From: Candidatus Poribacteria bacterium
GTDB lineage: Bacteria > Poribacteria > WGA-4E > WGA-3G
Length of the DNA stretch: 64,000 bases
Direction of reading: 5' to 3'
Assembly (NCBI GenBank): GCA_022821965.1
Contig: JAJECN010000022.1
Coordinates: 310,001 to 374,000, forward strand
Position numbers and translations under genes: made by a program. Of the stretch, positions 8,340 through 16,054 are shown in pieces. The notes under the pieces are model-generated. The model saw only the letters and a program-made list of their open reading frames with translations, did not search any database and had not been told where the DNA came from. The number at the start of each line of letters is the position of its first letter. Position 1 is the stretch's first letter.

Positions 8340-8538
8340 AATGGCAGACTACGAACTTGACGAAATTCACAGAATTCGGCGCGAAATCTCAGCGCGGTTT
8401 AACCACGATGCCGAAAAATTGGGAGCTTACTATCGAGCATTGGATGAAGAATTCCGGAAGGCGGGGTACAAATTTGCAGATTTACCGCCAGAGAAACCTG
8501 AAATCCCGAAACCGGCAGATAAAGAAGCTGCAGATTGA
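8332..8538 (+). CDS. Small charged partner protein of the PIN toxin (unnamed family)
   Basis: A 68-residue charged protein whose start overlaps the end of the PIN gene, with a second ATG three codons later. It contains RREISARFNHDAEKL followed by KAGYKFADLP. The same layout (RRVNARFNHDVHK, then KQGVKFSRL) occurs in a 65-residue protein at 54.1 kb, so both belong to one small family. Overlap with the toxin gene suggests an antitoxin or accessory role. I do not recognise a named DNA-binding fold in it. The C-terminal third is rich in proline, lysine and glutamate. Confidence 0.7.
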   Translation: MTKMADYELDEIHRIRREISARFNHDAEKLGAYYRALDEEFRKAGYKFADLPPEKPEIPKPADKEAAD

Positions 8539-8576
8539 CTTTGAATCCTTGGAAGGATGTGTATCAACACTCTATA

Positions 8577-8810
8577 ATGAAGCTTTCAAAAACACGGCTT
8601 TCTGAAATTGATAACCTTCCTGAGGACGCGATCGATACATCAGAGATCCCTGAGCTTGATGATGACTTCTGGGAAAATGCCCAGCGGATTGTTCCTGAAA
8701 ATTACCTCCAGATTGAACATGAAATCCTGGAATGGTTCAAAGGCCAGGGGCATGATTACCACGCGCGGATAAATAAAGTCCTTCGAGCGCACATAGAAAC
8801 TCATAGGTAA
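8577..8810 (+). CDS. BrnA-like antitoxin (orphan)
   Basis: A 77-residue protein resembling BrnA antitoxins: an acidic N-terminal segment with IPELDDDFWENAQ, then a ribbon-helix-helix-like part ending in ILEWFKGQGHDYHARINKVLRAHIE. BrnA represses its own operon and neutralises BrnT, but no BrnT gene lies upstream, which is the usual order. I preferred the internal ATG because it starts right at the conserved part; the longer frame from 8535 adds 14 unlikely residues. The stop abuts the start of the flavoenzyme gene with no gap. It may be a remnant antitoxin or may pair with the PIN protein. Confidence 0.7.
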   Translation: MKLSKTRLSEIDNLPEDAIDTSEIPELDDDFWENAQRIVPENYLQIEHEILEWFKGQGHDYHARINKVLRAHIETHR

Positions 8811-10073
8811 ATGAACAAAAACCATAACTACGACACCATTGTTATCGGAGGCGGGCCTGCGGGGAGTACCGTTGCGACACTTGTTGCCGAACAAGGTCAT
8901 CGCGTCCTGCTGCTTGAACGGGAAGCCGAACCGAAATTCAAAATCGGCGAATCGCTGATCCCTGCTACATACTGGACCTTCAAACGGCTCGGTATGCTGG
9001 AAAAACTACGATCAAGCCATTTCCCACAGAAATACAGTGTGCAGTTCTATTCACGCAGTGGCAAAGCCTCCAGTCCATTCTACTTCTTCCAAACCAATCC
9101 GCATGAAAGTGCTGTTACGTGGCAGGTCTTGCGGAGTGAGTTTGACGAGATGCTCTTGGACAACGCGGCAGAGAAAGGGGTAGAAGTTCGCCGAGGCACC
9201 AGTGTGCGAGAGGTACTTTTTGATGGGGACACAGCAACCGGTGTTGTGACACAAAACTCAAACGGCACGCGTGAAACACTTTACGCAACCGTCATCGTCG
9301 ATTCTACCGGACAGCGGTCTCTTATTGGAAGGCAGCTAAACCTCAATACAACGGAAGCAAACCTCAAAATGGCATCGCTCTTCACACACTATGAAGGTGG
9401 ACATAGAGACGAAGGCCTCGACGAGGGGGCGACACTCATCCTCCATACCGAAGAGAAAGACTCCTGGTTCTGGTCGATCCCGCTTCCGTATAATCGGACG
9501 AGTATCGGGGTTGTCGGTGCGTTAGACTATCTCCTTCAAAACCGAAGAGATGCTGATGGAAAACTCAATACTCAGAAAATCTTCACTGAAGAACTTGAGA
9601 AGTGCGCTCCATTGAAACAAAGACTCGAAGGTGCGAAGCAGCTTTTCCCAGTCCAGACCACAAAAGATTTTTCCTACCGTGCCAGCCGTATCGCAGGCGA
9701 TCATTGGGTATTGGTGGGCGATGCATTCGGATTCTTAGATCCCGTTTACTCGACCGGGCTGTTCTTGGCACTCAAATCCGGTGAGATGGCAGCAGATGTC
9801 ATCATCGAAGCCTTTGAAAAAAATGATTTTTCTGAAGCACAACTCGGGAGTTTCGGACCGGCGTTTGTGGAGGGGATGGAGGCATTTCGGAAACTTGTTT
9901 ACGCTTTTTACACAAAGGAATTTAGTTTCGCGCGGTTTCTTTCAGAATACCCAGAGCATCAGGGAGGTATCGTCGATATTTTGAGCGGGGATGTGTTTAG
10001 GAAAGATGTAACGCACATCTTCCCAGCGATGGCAAAAATGTGTCCACTTCCACCTGAGATGCCACTTAATTGA
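8811..10073 (+). CDS. FAD-dependent oxidoreductase with flavin-halogenase motifs
   Basis: A 420-residue flavoprotein. Near the N-terminus the dinucleotide fold has VIGGGPAGS (residues 11-19), followed by KIGESLIPATYWTFKRLG, the pattern shared by flavin-dependent halogenases. Residues 219-224 read WFWSIP, matching the WxWxIP motif that marks these halogenases and keeps them from acting as monooxygenases. Lys74, in FPQKYSVQF, sits where phenolic halogenases carry their catalytic lysine. A late GDAFGFLDPVYSTGLFLALKSG motif binds FAD. The protein is shorter than tryptophan halogenases (about 530), as expected for the phenolic or carrier-protein-linked type. The halogenase role is inference; a reductase or dehydrogenase of the geranylgeranyl-reductase family is the alternative. 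Confidence 0.75.
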   Translation: MNKNHNYDTIVIGGGPAGSTVATLVAEQGHRVLLLEREAEPKFKIGESLIPATYWTFKRLGMLEKLRSSHFPQKYSVQFYSRSGKASSPFYFFQTNPHESAVTWQVLRSEFDEMLLDNAAEKGVEVRRGTSVREVLFDGDTATGVVTQNSNGTRETLYATVIVDSTGQRSLIGRQLNLNTTEANLKMASLFTHYEGGHRDEGLDEGATLILHTEEKDSWFWSIPLPYNRTSIGVVGALDYLLQNRRDADGKLNTQKIFTEELEKCAPLKQRLEGAKQLFPVQTTKDFSYRASRIAGDHWVLVGDAFGFLDPVYSTGLFLALKSGEMAADVIIEAFEKNDFSEAQLGSFGPAFVEGMEAFRKLVYAFYTKEFSFARFLSEYPEHQGGIVDILSGDVFRKDVTHIFPAMAKMCPLPPEMPLN

Positions 10074-10112
10074 TACGGATCCGTGTCATATCTTAACAGA
10101 TAGGAGAACCTC

Positions 10113-11117
10113 ATGAAATCAATCTTGTTCTATTTATCAATCATCTGTGTCATATTTGCCGTAGGGTGTGATAGAAAACGCCATATCAGTATTGGGACTG
10201 CCCCTGCTGGAGGAGCATTTTTCGTTGTCGGCTCTGCAATCGCTGAAGTCGTTGACAATAACACCCCAGAAGAAGGCTGGGAATTGAGTGCTGAAAGCAC
10301 AGGAGGGACACAGGAAAACAACCTCCGCCCTGTGGAGGTAACCGCTGAAAGCACGAAAGGCACACAAGAAAATATTCGTCGTCTTATAAGTGGTGAACTG
10401 GAGTTTGCGCTTGCCAACGCTGCAATCTCCTATTTTGCTGTGCGCGGTGAGGGTGCGTGGGAAACGGAACACGCCATCCGCACCGTCATGACGCTTGCCC
10501 CGAATGTTGGTTTGTTTATTACATCAAAGTCTTCAGGTATCCGTACGATTCAAGACTTTGCTGGAAAACGGATTGTCGTAGGACCGGCGGGTGCTGGCTT
10601 TGAGTATTTCCTTAAACCGATATTAGCTGCACACGGTGTCACCTACGAAGACTTTGCCCCGCTCAATAACACCTACATCGGTGCTGTAGATCTATTAGCG
10701 GACGGTTCCGCTGCGGCGGCATTCATGGGAGGTGCGATCCCAACACCAGCCGTTACGCAAGCCAGTACATCTCAAGATGTCTTTTTCGTTCCGTTCGATG
10801 CAGCAGCGAAACAGTCTCTTTTTGAAGATTACCCGTTCTTCAACGCGATAACTATCCCTGCGAACACCTACAAAGGACAAACGGAGCCGTTCGCCAGTAT
10901 GAACGTAGGCGCAATGCATCTCATCACCGCTGAGAACGTAGATGAAAATATGGTTTACGAATTTACGAAAACTTTATATACACACCGGGCAGAAGTCGTC
11001 AAAAGACACGGTGCTGGCAAAGCGATTAATCCGAAAAACGTTGTCAAAGATACAGGCACGCCTTTCCACCCGGGTGCCATCCGTTTCTATCGCGAAATCG
11101 GTATTTGGAACGAATAA
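10113..11117 (+). CDS. TAXI-type TRAP transporter solute-binding lipoprotein
   Basis: A 334-residue periplasmic binding protein of the TAXI family. The N-terminus has a lipobox ending FAVGC, with Cys19 as the lipidation site. Family motifs include ISIGTAPAGGAFFVVG near residue 26, and GKRIVVGPAGAGFEY in the middle. TAXI proteins deliver substrates to a fused DctQM-like membrane subunit; none is present next to it, so it either works with a permease elsewhere or has another role. An internal duplication is visible: an AESTxGTQEN segment occurs twice, about 20 residues apart, where the family normally has one copy. AGGAG precedes the ATG. Confidence 0.85.
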   Translation: MKSILFYLSIICVIFAVGCDRKRHISIGTAPAGGAFFVVGSAIAEVVDNNTPEEGWELSAESTGGTQENNLRPVEVTAESTKGTQENIRRLISGELEFALANAAISYFAVRGEGAWETEHAIRTVMTLAPNVGLFITSKSSGIRTIQDFAGKRIVVGPAGAGFEYFLKPILAAHGVTYEDFAPLNNTYIGAVDLLADGSAAAAFMGGAIPTPAVTQASTSQDVFFVPFDAAAKQSLFEDYPFFNAITIPANTYKGQTEPFASMNVGAMHLITAENVDENMVYEFTKTLYTHRAEVVKRHGAGKAINPKNVVKDTGTPFHPGAIRFYREIGIWNE

Positions 11118-11170
11118 AAAAGTGCAACTTTTTTACGGCTTGTTTGTAGTTAAGAATACGCGCATAGAGG

Positions 11171-11276
11171 GACCGGAAATAGGGTCTTCTGAGTCAAGAA
11201 ATATGCTTGCCTGAGATGGCTCCTTTTCCGGTCGACTTTGGTCTGTGGGAGACTATTCTCCCTTCAGACCGAAGTC
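11171..11276 (+). other. Structured intergenic stretch with nested inverted repeats
   Basis: The 420-base gap before dnaN contains no gene. Its notable part has a GACCGGAAA arm pairing with TTTCCGGTC 45 bases later, directly followed by a long hairpin: GACTTTGGTCTG and GGGAGA pair with TCTCCC and CAGACCGAAGTC around a CTAT loop. A weaker AT-only hairpin lies just after the TAXI stop. It could be a terminator, a small RNA or a dispersed element; there is no clear T-run after the big hairpin. Confidence 0.5.
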
Positions 11277-11479
11277 TCATTCGCGTTCCAGAAACATGAA
11301 AAATTTGAACAACACGGTGAATCCAAAGCGGAGTCGCAACCACTATCCACGCCGCAAGACCTAACAGACGCTCAATTTCCATCCGTTAATCTGTATAACT
11401 TTCCAGTAACAGTTCGTCGGAATGCAATCAGGTGTTTAAATGATCCCCAAGTTTACTTAACATACAATTAAAAAAATAC

Positions 11480-11508
11480 TTGACTTTAAAATGCTTCTTT
11501 GTTATAAT
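11480..11508 (+). promoter_or_regulatory. Sigma-70 promoter for dnaN
   Basis: A TTGACT box and a perfect TATAAT box are spaced by exactly 17 bases and lie 30 bases upstream of the dnaN ATG. Confidence 0.8.
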
Positions 11509-11537
11509 TGTAGAAATGCTTATTAAGGAGACTGGAA

Positions 11538-12641
11538 ATGGAATTAACTTTTGAAAAAGATGACCTCCTATATTCCCTACAAGTTCTACAAGGTGTAGCG
11601 AGCGGGCGTACTACTTTACCAATTCTTTCAAATGTCCTCATCCAAGCCGCAGATGGGAAAATTGAGTGTGTCGCCACGGATTTAGAAGTCGGGATTAAGA
11701 TGAAGGTGGAAGGTGTCATTCAAGAAGACGGCGCAATCACTGTCTCCGCTAAGAAGCTGGCAGACATCGTCAAAGAGTTGCCCGTAGATAAAACAATACA
11801 CCTCGCAACAACAGCAAACGACCGCGTCGAGATTACGTGCGGCGATGGCGTTTACAAGATTATCGGACTCCCGGACGAAGAATTTCCGCAATTGCCTTCT
11901 GTTGATGGACATTCACTAACAATCGAGGGAGAGACGCTGCGCGCTGTCCTCCGCAGAACCGAATTCGCCGCTGCGACAGAGGATGTGCGCTACTTCCTAA
12001 ATGGTCTGTGTTTTAATTTCCTTCCTGACCGAACAGAAGTCGTCGCCACTGATGCGATAAGACTCGCACTCGCTTGCTGTGAACCGTTCGAGACCCCAGA
12101 GAATGTAGAGAGCTTCATCGTTCCGCTCAAAGCCGTTAAAGAGATTGAACGCACTTTTGCTGAATCTGATGAAGTGCAGGTCTCAATTTTTGAAAATCAG
12201 ATTCTTTTCGCTGATGAGAACGCGACCTTAACGACACGGCTCGTAGAAGGGGATTATCCGCCATATCAGAAACTTATCCCTGATTCGACAGTGGACAAAG
12301 CGGTCGTCCCTAAAGAACAGATTCTGCACGCGGCACGCCGAGTCGCATTGCTATCAAATCCAAAGACCTTTGCGGTCTGTTTGGAGATTGACACTGAACA
12401 GATTCAGATTTCAGCGAGGACCCCAGAATTAGGAGAGGCGCACGAGACGCTTCCTGTGGAGTCGAGCACTGGACGTGTCCGGTTGGGGATTGATGCTCGC
12501 TTACTGATAGAGACACTGGCACACATCGAAACGGAATCGATCGCCATAGAATTTACAGGCGCAGTGGCTCCTGTAGCCTTTAAACCGACCAATGAGGAAA
12601 GACACATTTGTCTGATAAATCCGATGCGCTTGGAATCTTAA
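11538..12641 (+). CDS. dnaN: DNA polymerase III beta sliding clamp
   Basis: A 367-residue protein matching the bacterial beta clamp, which forms a dimeric ring around DNA and tethers the replicative polymerase. It shows the three-fold clamp architecture: an N-terminal LxxxLQxVxxxVxxRTTLPILSNVLI motif, a central GLPDEEFPQLP segment, a mid-domain RTEFAAATEDVRYFLNGL motif, and a C-terminal FKPTNEERHICLINPMRL end close to the usual VMPMRL. Its own strong promoter and a downstream terminator show it is transcribed alone. No dnaA, recF or gyrB flanks it, so the standard origin operon is broken up here, as in some other phyla. Confidence 0.95.
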   Translation: MELTFEKDDLLYSLQVLQGVASGRTTLPILSNVLIQAADGKIECVATDLEVGIKMKVEGVIQEDGAITVSAKKLADIVKELPVDKTIHLATTANDRVEITCGDGVYKIIGLPDEEFPQLPSVDGHSLTIEGETLRAVLRRTEFAAATEDVRYFLNGLCFNFLPDRTEVVATDAIRLALACCEPFETPENVESFIVPLKAVKEIERTFAESDEVQVSIFENQILFADENATLTTRLVEGDYPPYQKLIPDSTVDKAVVPKEQILHAARRVALLSNPKTFAVCLEIDTEQIQISARTPELGEAHETLPVESSTGRVRLGIDARLLIETLAHIETESIAIEFTGAVAPVAFKPTNEERHICLINPMRLES

Positions 12642-12712
12642 AAGTGCTTTAGTCACCAAGCCCGAAAAATTGCGCTTCCACTATAAGGGTAGAGACATTC
12701 TCTTACAGTACA

Positions 12713-12749
12713 GTAAAGGGCACGCGAGATAGCGTGCCCTTTACTTTTT
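12713..12749 (+). terminator. Rho-independent terminator after dnaN
   Basis: A perfect 13-bp stem (GTAAAGGGCACGC with GCGTGCCCTTTAC) and a 6-base loop are followed directly by five T residues. Confidence 0.9.
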
Positions 12750-12772
12750 CACAGATATTTTTTCAGAAAAAC

Positions 12773-12801
12773 TTGACAACGTTTCTGTTTTATGGTATTA
12801 T
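12773..12801 (+). promoter_or_regulatory. Promoter of the tRNA pair
   Basis: TTGACA and TATTAT boxes are separated by 17 bases, ending 12 bases before the first tRNA. Confidence 0.75.
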
Positions 12802-12813
12802 TATATACCTGAT

Positions 12814-12886
<73 letters not shown>

Positions 12887-12913
12887 CTTCTCTTAATCAC
12901 AATAATATGCTAA

Positions 12914-12985
12914 GCCGGTGTAGCTCAGTGGAAGAGCAACTGATTCGTAATCAGTAGGTCGGAGGTTCAAATCCTCTCATCGGCT
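12914..12985 (+). tRNA. tRNA-Thr (anticodon CGT)
   Basis: Acceptor GCCGGTG pairs with CATCGGC (one G-T pair), the D-arm is GCTC/GAGC, the anticodon stem CTGAT/ATCAG encloses CGT at 12946-12948, and the T-arm is GAGG/CCTC with TTCAAAT. The discriminator is T and CCA is not encoded. It follows tRNA-Phe by 27 bases and is probably cotranscribed. Confidence 0.95.
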
Positions 12986-13012
12986 CTTTGTTTTTGTCTA
13001 CCGACTTTCCCA

Positions 13013-14113
13013 CTACTCTGCTTCAACGGCGATATCTTCTTCAAGCGACTTGATATTTGCTAAAACCGTCGGGTGGGGTTCAATTTCATAGACCTTCCGA
13101 TAGACTTCCAACGCAGCCTCTTTATCACCGAGGAAACTCGCATAAATTTCCCCCATCCGTTCCCACGCGCGAACCTCGTGAGGATCAAGTTCCACAATGC
13201 GTTCATAGACCTGTAGGGCATCCACATATTGACGCGTTTCGATATCCTCTCGCTCAAGGGCAGACGCGCGTGCAAAAAGTAGTCCGACGAGATCGGTAAT
13301 GACCTCATCCATCCCAGGACGCTTTTCAAGTGCTTGCTCCAGTAGGAGAATCGCCTCCGATTCAAGTCGGGTAACCTCGGTAAAATCTTCAATCGTGTAT
13401 TCTCGGTCTAAAAACCGGTATTTCTGAAGCATTTTGGAGTATGTCCTGGACAGTTGCAGACGTGCGAGGATACCGATGGGTGCTTTTTCGGACAGCACCA
13501 CTCGCAACTCTGGATCATTTTCAATCGCTTTTTTGTAGTGTTCCTCTGCTTGTTCAAACTGCTTGCTCCCCTGATAAAGGACACCAAGGAGATAGTGTGC
13601 TTCAGCATTGCTCGGATCTTTTTTAACGACTGCGAGGAACTCCTCTGCGGCTTCGCTGAGTAAATAGTCATCGCGGAGCAGTTTCCCACGTAAAAGACGG
13701 ACATCAGGATGGTCAGGTTGGACGCGTGATGCATGTTCCAAACGCGCCTTCGCATCTTTCAGCCAACCACTTTGTGAATAGATTGCAGCGATGCGAAGAT
13801 TGGCATGCAAACGGATTTCTGCTCCTGTTTTCGAGGCTCCATTTACCAAATGCTTTTGCGTTTCTGCCTCATTTTCTAATGCCTGCAATGCTTGCCAATA
13901 AAAAAGCGCGGCATCAACGAGATCCTGTTGTGCAAAGAGTGTATCTGCTTTCTCAACGAAGCCACCTACCTGCGACACCGGTGGTGATCCGGATTCCGCA
14001 CTGCCCCGCTGGATATAGAAAAACGCAAGCACAACAAAACCGATGACGACCAGTACTTCGGCATAAAAAAGCCAACTGCGTAAGGAAAATAGGGATTTCG
14101 TGTTAAATGACAT
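13013..14113 (-). CDS. Membrane-anchored TPR protein
   Basis: A 366-residue protein with one N-terminal membrane segment (WLFYAEVLVVIGFVVLAFFYI, residues 13-33, given here as a position guide) and a soluble part made of tetratricopeptide repeats. The clearest repeats are around the segments LLRGKLLRDDYLLSEAAE, AHYLLGVLYQGSKQFEQ and AWERMGEIYASFLGDKE. The ATG used has GGGAG in front; a frame extending 20 codons further upstream lacks that. It is downstream of dsbD with a 73-base gap and is likely in the same operon. The repeats probably face the periplasm and hold partner proteins; the partner is unknown. Confidence 0.85.
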   Translation of the reverse strand: MSFNTKSLFSLRSWLFYAEVLVVIGFVVLAFFYIQRGSAESGSPPVSQVGGFVEKADTLFAQQDLVDAALFYWQALQALENEAETQKHLVNGASKTGAEIRLHANLRIAAIYSQSGWLKDAKARLEHASRVQPDHPDVRLLRGKLLRDDYLLSEAAEEFLAVVKKDPSNAEAHYLLGVLYQGSKQFEQAEEHYKKAIENDPELRVVLSEKAPIGILARLQLSRTYSKMLQKYRFLDREYTIEDFTEVTRLESEAILLLEQALEKRPGMDEVITDLVGLLFARASALEREDIETRQYVDALQVYERIVELDPHEVRAWERMGEIYASFLGDKEAALEVYRKVYEIEPHPTVLANIKSLEEDIAVEAE

Positions 14114-14186
14114 GTTCACTCCCTTGTTTTGATGTCGTGCACAAAACGATGGAACATAAATTTTAACCCACAATCAAAACGACGCG

Positions 14187-16037
14187 CTACTGTGCGCGAC
14201 TCTCAATTTCGTCAAGAATACCAAGCATCTTCTCTGCATCGACAAATCCGGTAAATCGCTTGAGAACAGTCTCATCAGCATCTAAGAAAATAACAACTGG
14301 CAATCCGGGGATCTGGTATTTCTCGGTGAGTGCTTTCGTCGTTTCGGAGGTGCGGGTGAAATCGAGTTTGACATTGACATAATCAGCCAGTCTCGCGGCA
14401 ACAGCCGGATCTGCATAGGTCAGATGATCCAGTTCCTTACAAGCAGCACACCAAGAGGCATAAAAATCGAGCATTACGAGTTTGTCTTCCCGTTTGGCGA
14501 TTTCAAATCCCTCGGCTTCATCGTACACCCAATCAAGATGGGGTCCGGCAGGCTGCTGGATACCACCAACAAACATATAAGCACCAAGCACCGCTAACAA
14601 AAGACCGCACGCTTTTCGGAATTTCATCAATCGAGAGATGCCACTAAAACGTTCCGTCAACTTACCGAGCCACACTCCAATCAGGACTAAACCACCCGCA
14701 ATAGCGAAGAACGGTAGCGAATTTTGCAGGAAACTCTGCAACAGTGGAAACACATCTTTAAGAAAGTAAAGTGCCATCGTAATAATCGCAATACCGAAGA
14801 TGTTCTCCAAAACATACATCCATCCGCCTGAACGCGGCAGCGCAGAGAGTAACCCAGAGAACGTACCAATACCTATAAAGAGTAAACCCATTCCGAGGGC
14901 ATAAGTGAACATGAGCCAGAATCCGAGGAAGAGGCTGCCTGTCGTCGCGATATAAGTTAGGACGACGGCTAATGCTGGTCCTGTGCAAGGTGCTGCGATC
15001 ACGCCCGCGACCGTTCCCATAGCGAATGCCCCGGCAAATCCAGTACCGCCAACGGTGTTAAGACGATTCTGCACCGCATACGGCAATCGAATCTCAAAAA
15101 CGCCGAACATAGACAGTCCCAAACTCACAAGAATTAGGCTGATGAAACCGACAACCCACGGGTTCGCCATTATTTGACCGAAGACTGCCCCTGTCGATGC
15201 AACCGCCACACCTAAAATTGAATAGGTAACGACAATGCCGAGGACATACACAATAGAGAGCAGGAAAGATTTGAGAAAACCAGCAGATTCATTGGCACCA
15301 AAAACGGAAACAGTGATCGGTATGAGTGGATAAACACAGGGGGTTAAACTGGTCAAGATACCGCCAGCAAACACGAGCAAGAATGCGAGCCAAACCTGTC
15401 CGCCAGAGAGCGCACGTGCGAGGCTCCCTTCGTCGCTATCAGCACCGGGTAATGTCCCAAATTGAATATTGGCAAAAACAGCTTCATTAACTCGCTGAAC
15501 GGTGTCCTCTATACCAACAATTTCGATAGGAACCTCAAAAGCCAAAACTTCAGGTAACAGACACTGCTCCTCGTTACATGCTTGATATCTCAGCTCCAAA
15601 TCCACCGTGATGGGACCAATTGGCGCGTCTTGACTTAAATCGGCTTGGAGACCGATGGTGATGGTATCGTGATAGACTGGTGCCTCTCCAATGGAACCGA
15701 GTTCCAATACTTCGCCAACGGGATACACCATCTCACCGACAGTGAGATGCGGCGTATCGGGGAAGATGACCTTGGTCGCGATAAGCCCTTCGCCAGCGGG
15801 ATTCGCGTTGACATGCCACCCTTCGGCAATCTCAACGACGACAGCCATTTGAAATTGACTTCCGGGTTGCACTTTGTCGACTGAGAGGTATCCTTCTACA
15901 GTAAGTTTCTCAGTAGGCAGTTTTTCATCAAGCCCAAAATCTGCGAACTGTGCTTGGACATGAACTGGGAAAATCACTGTAACAAGCGTCAACACGCACC
16001 AGAACAGATATTTATGAAGTTTGCTGGTTCTCAACAT
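14187..16037 (-). CDS. dsbD: Thiol:disulfide interchange protein DsbD
   Basis: A 616-residue protein with all three DsbD parts. After a signal peptide (about residues 1-30) comes the periplasmic alpha domain with Cys154 and Cys159 (YQACNEEQCLLP). The central eight-helix membrane domain carries Cys234 in LTPCVYP and Cys351 in IAAPCTGP. The C-terminal thioredoxin-like gamma domain has the WCAAC active site with Cys530 and Cys533. DsbD moves electrons from cytosolic thioredoxin across the inner membrane to reduce periplasmic disulfides, for example in DsbC or the cytochrome c system. All six catalytic cysteines are present, so it should be active. It lies between a PorX-like gene and a TPR gene in the same direction. 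Confidence 0.95.
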   Translation of the reverse strand: MLRTSKLHKYLFWCVLTLVTVIFPVHVQAQFADFGLDEKLPTEKLTVEGYLSVDKVQPGSQFQMAVVVEIAEGWHVNANPAGEGLIATKVIFPDTPHLTVGEMVYPVGEVLELGSIGEAPVYHDTITIGLQADLSQDAPIGPITVDLELRYQACNEEQCLLPEVLAFEVPIEIVGIEDTVQRVNEAVFANIQFGTLPGADSDEGSLARALSGGQVWLAFLLVFAGGILTSLTPCVYPLIPITVSVFGANESAGFLKSFLLSIVYVLGIVVTYSILGVAVASTGAVFGQIMANPWVVGFISLILVSLGLSMFGVFEIRLPYAVQNRLNTVGGTGFAGAFAMGTVAGVIAAPCTGPALAVVLTYIATTGSLFLGFWLMFTYALGMGLLFIGIGTFSGLLSALPRSGGWMYVLENIFGIAIITMALYFLKDVFPLLQSFLQNSLPFFAIAGGLVLIGVWLGKLTERFSGISRLMKFRKACGLLLAVLGAYMFVGGIQQPAGPHLDWVYDEAEGFEIAKREDKLVMLDFYASWCAACKELDHLTYADPAVAARLADYVNVKLDFTRTSETTKALTEKYQIPGLPVVIFLDADETVLKRFTGFVDAEKMLGILDEIESRAQ

Positions 16038-16054
16038 ACATTAGTTCTCCTCAA

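Noticed and set aside
11538-12641. The dnaN region as the replication origin
   Set aside because: No dnaA or DnaA-box cluster was seen in the gap, and the flanking genes are unrelated.
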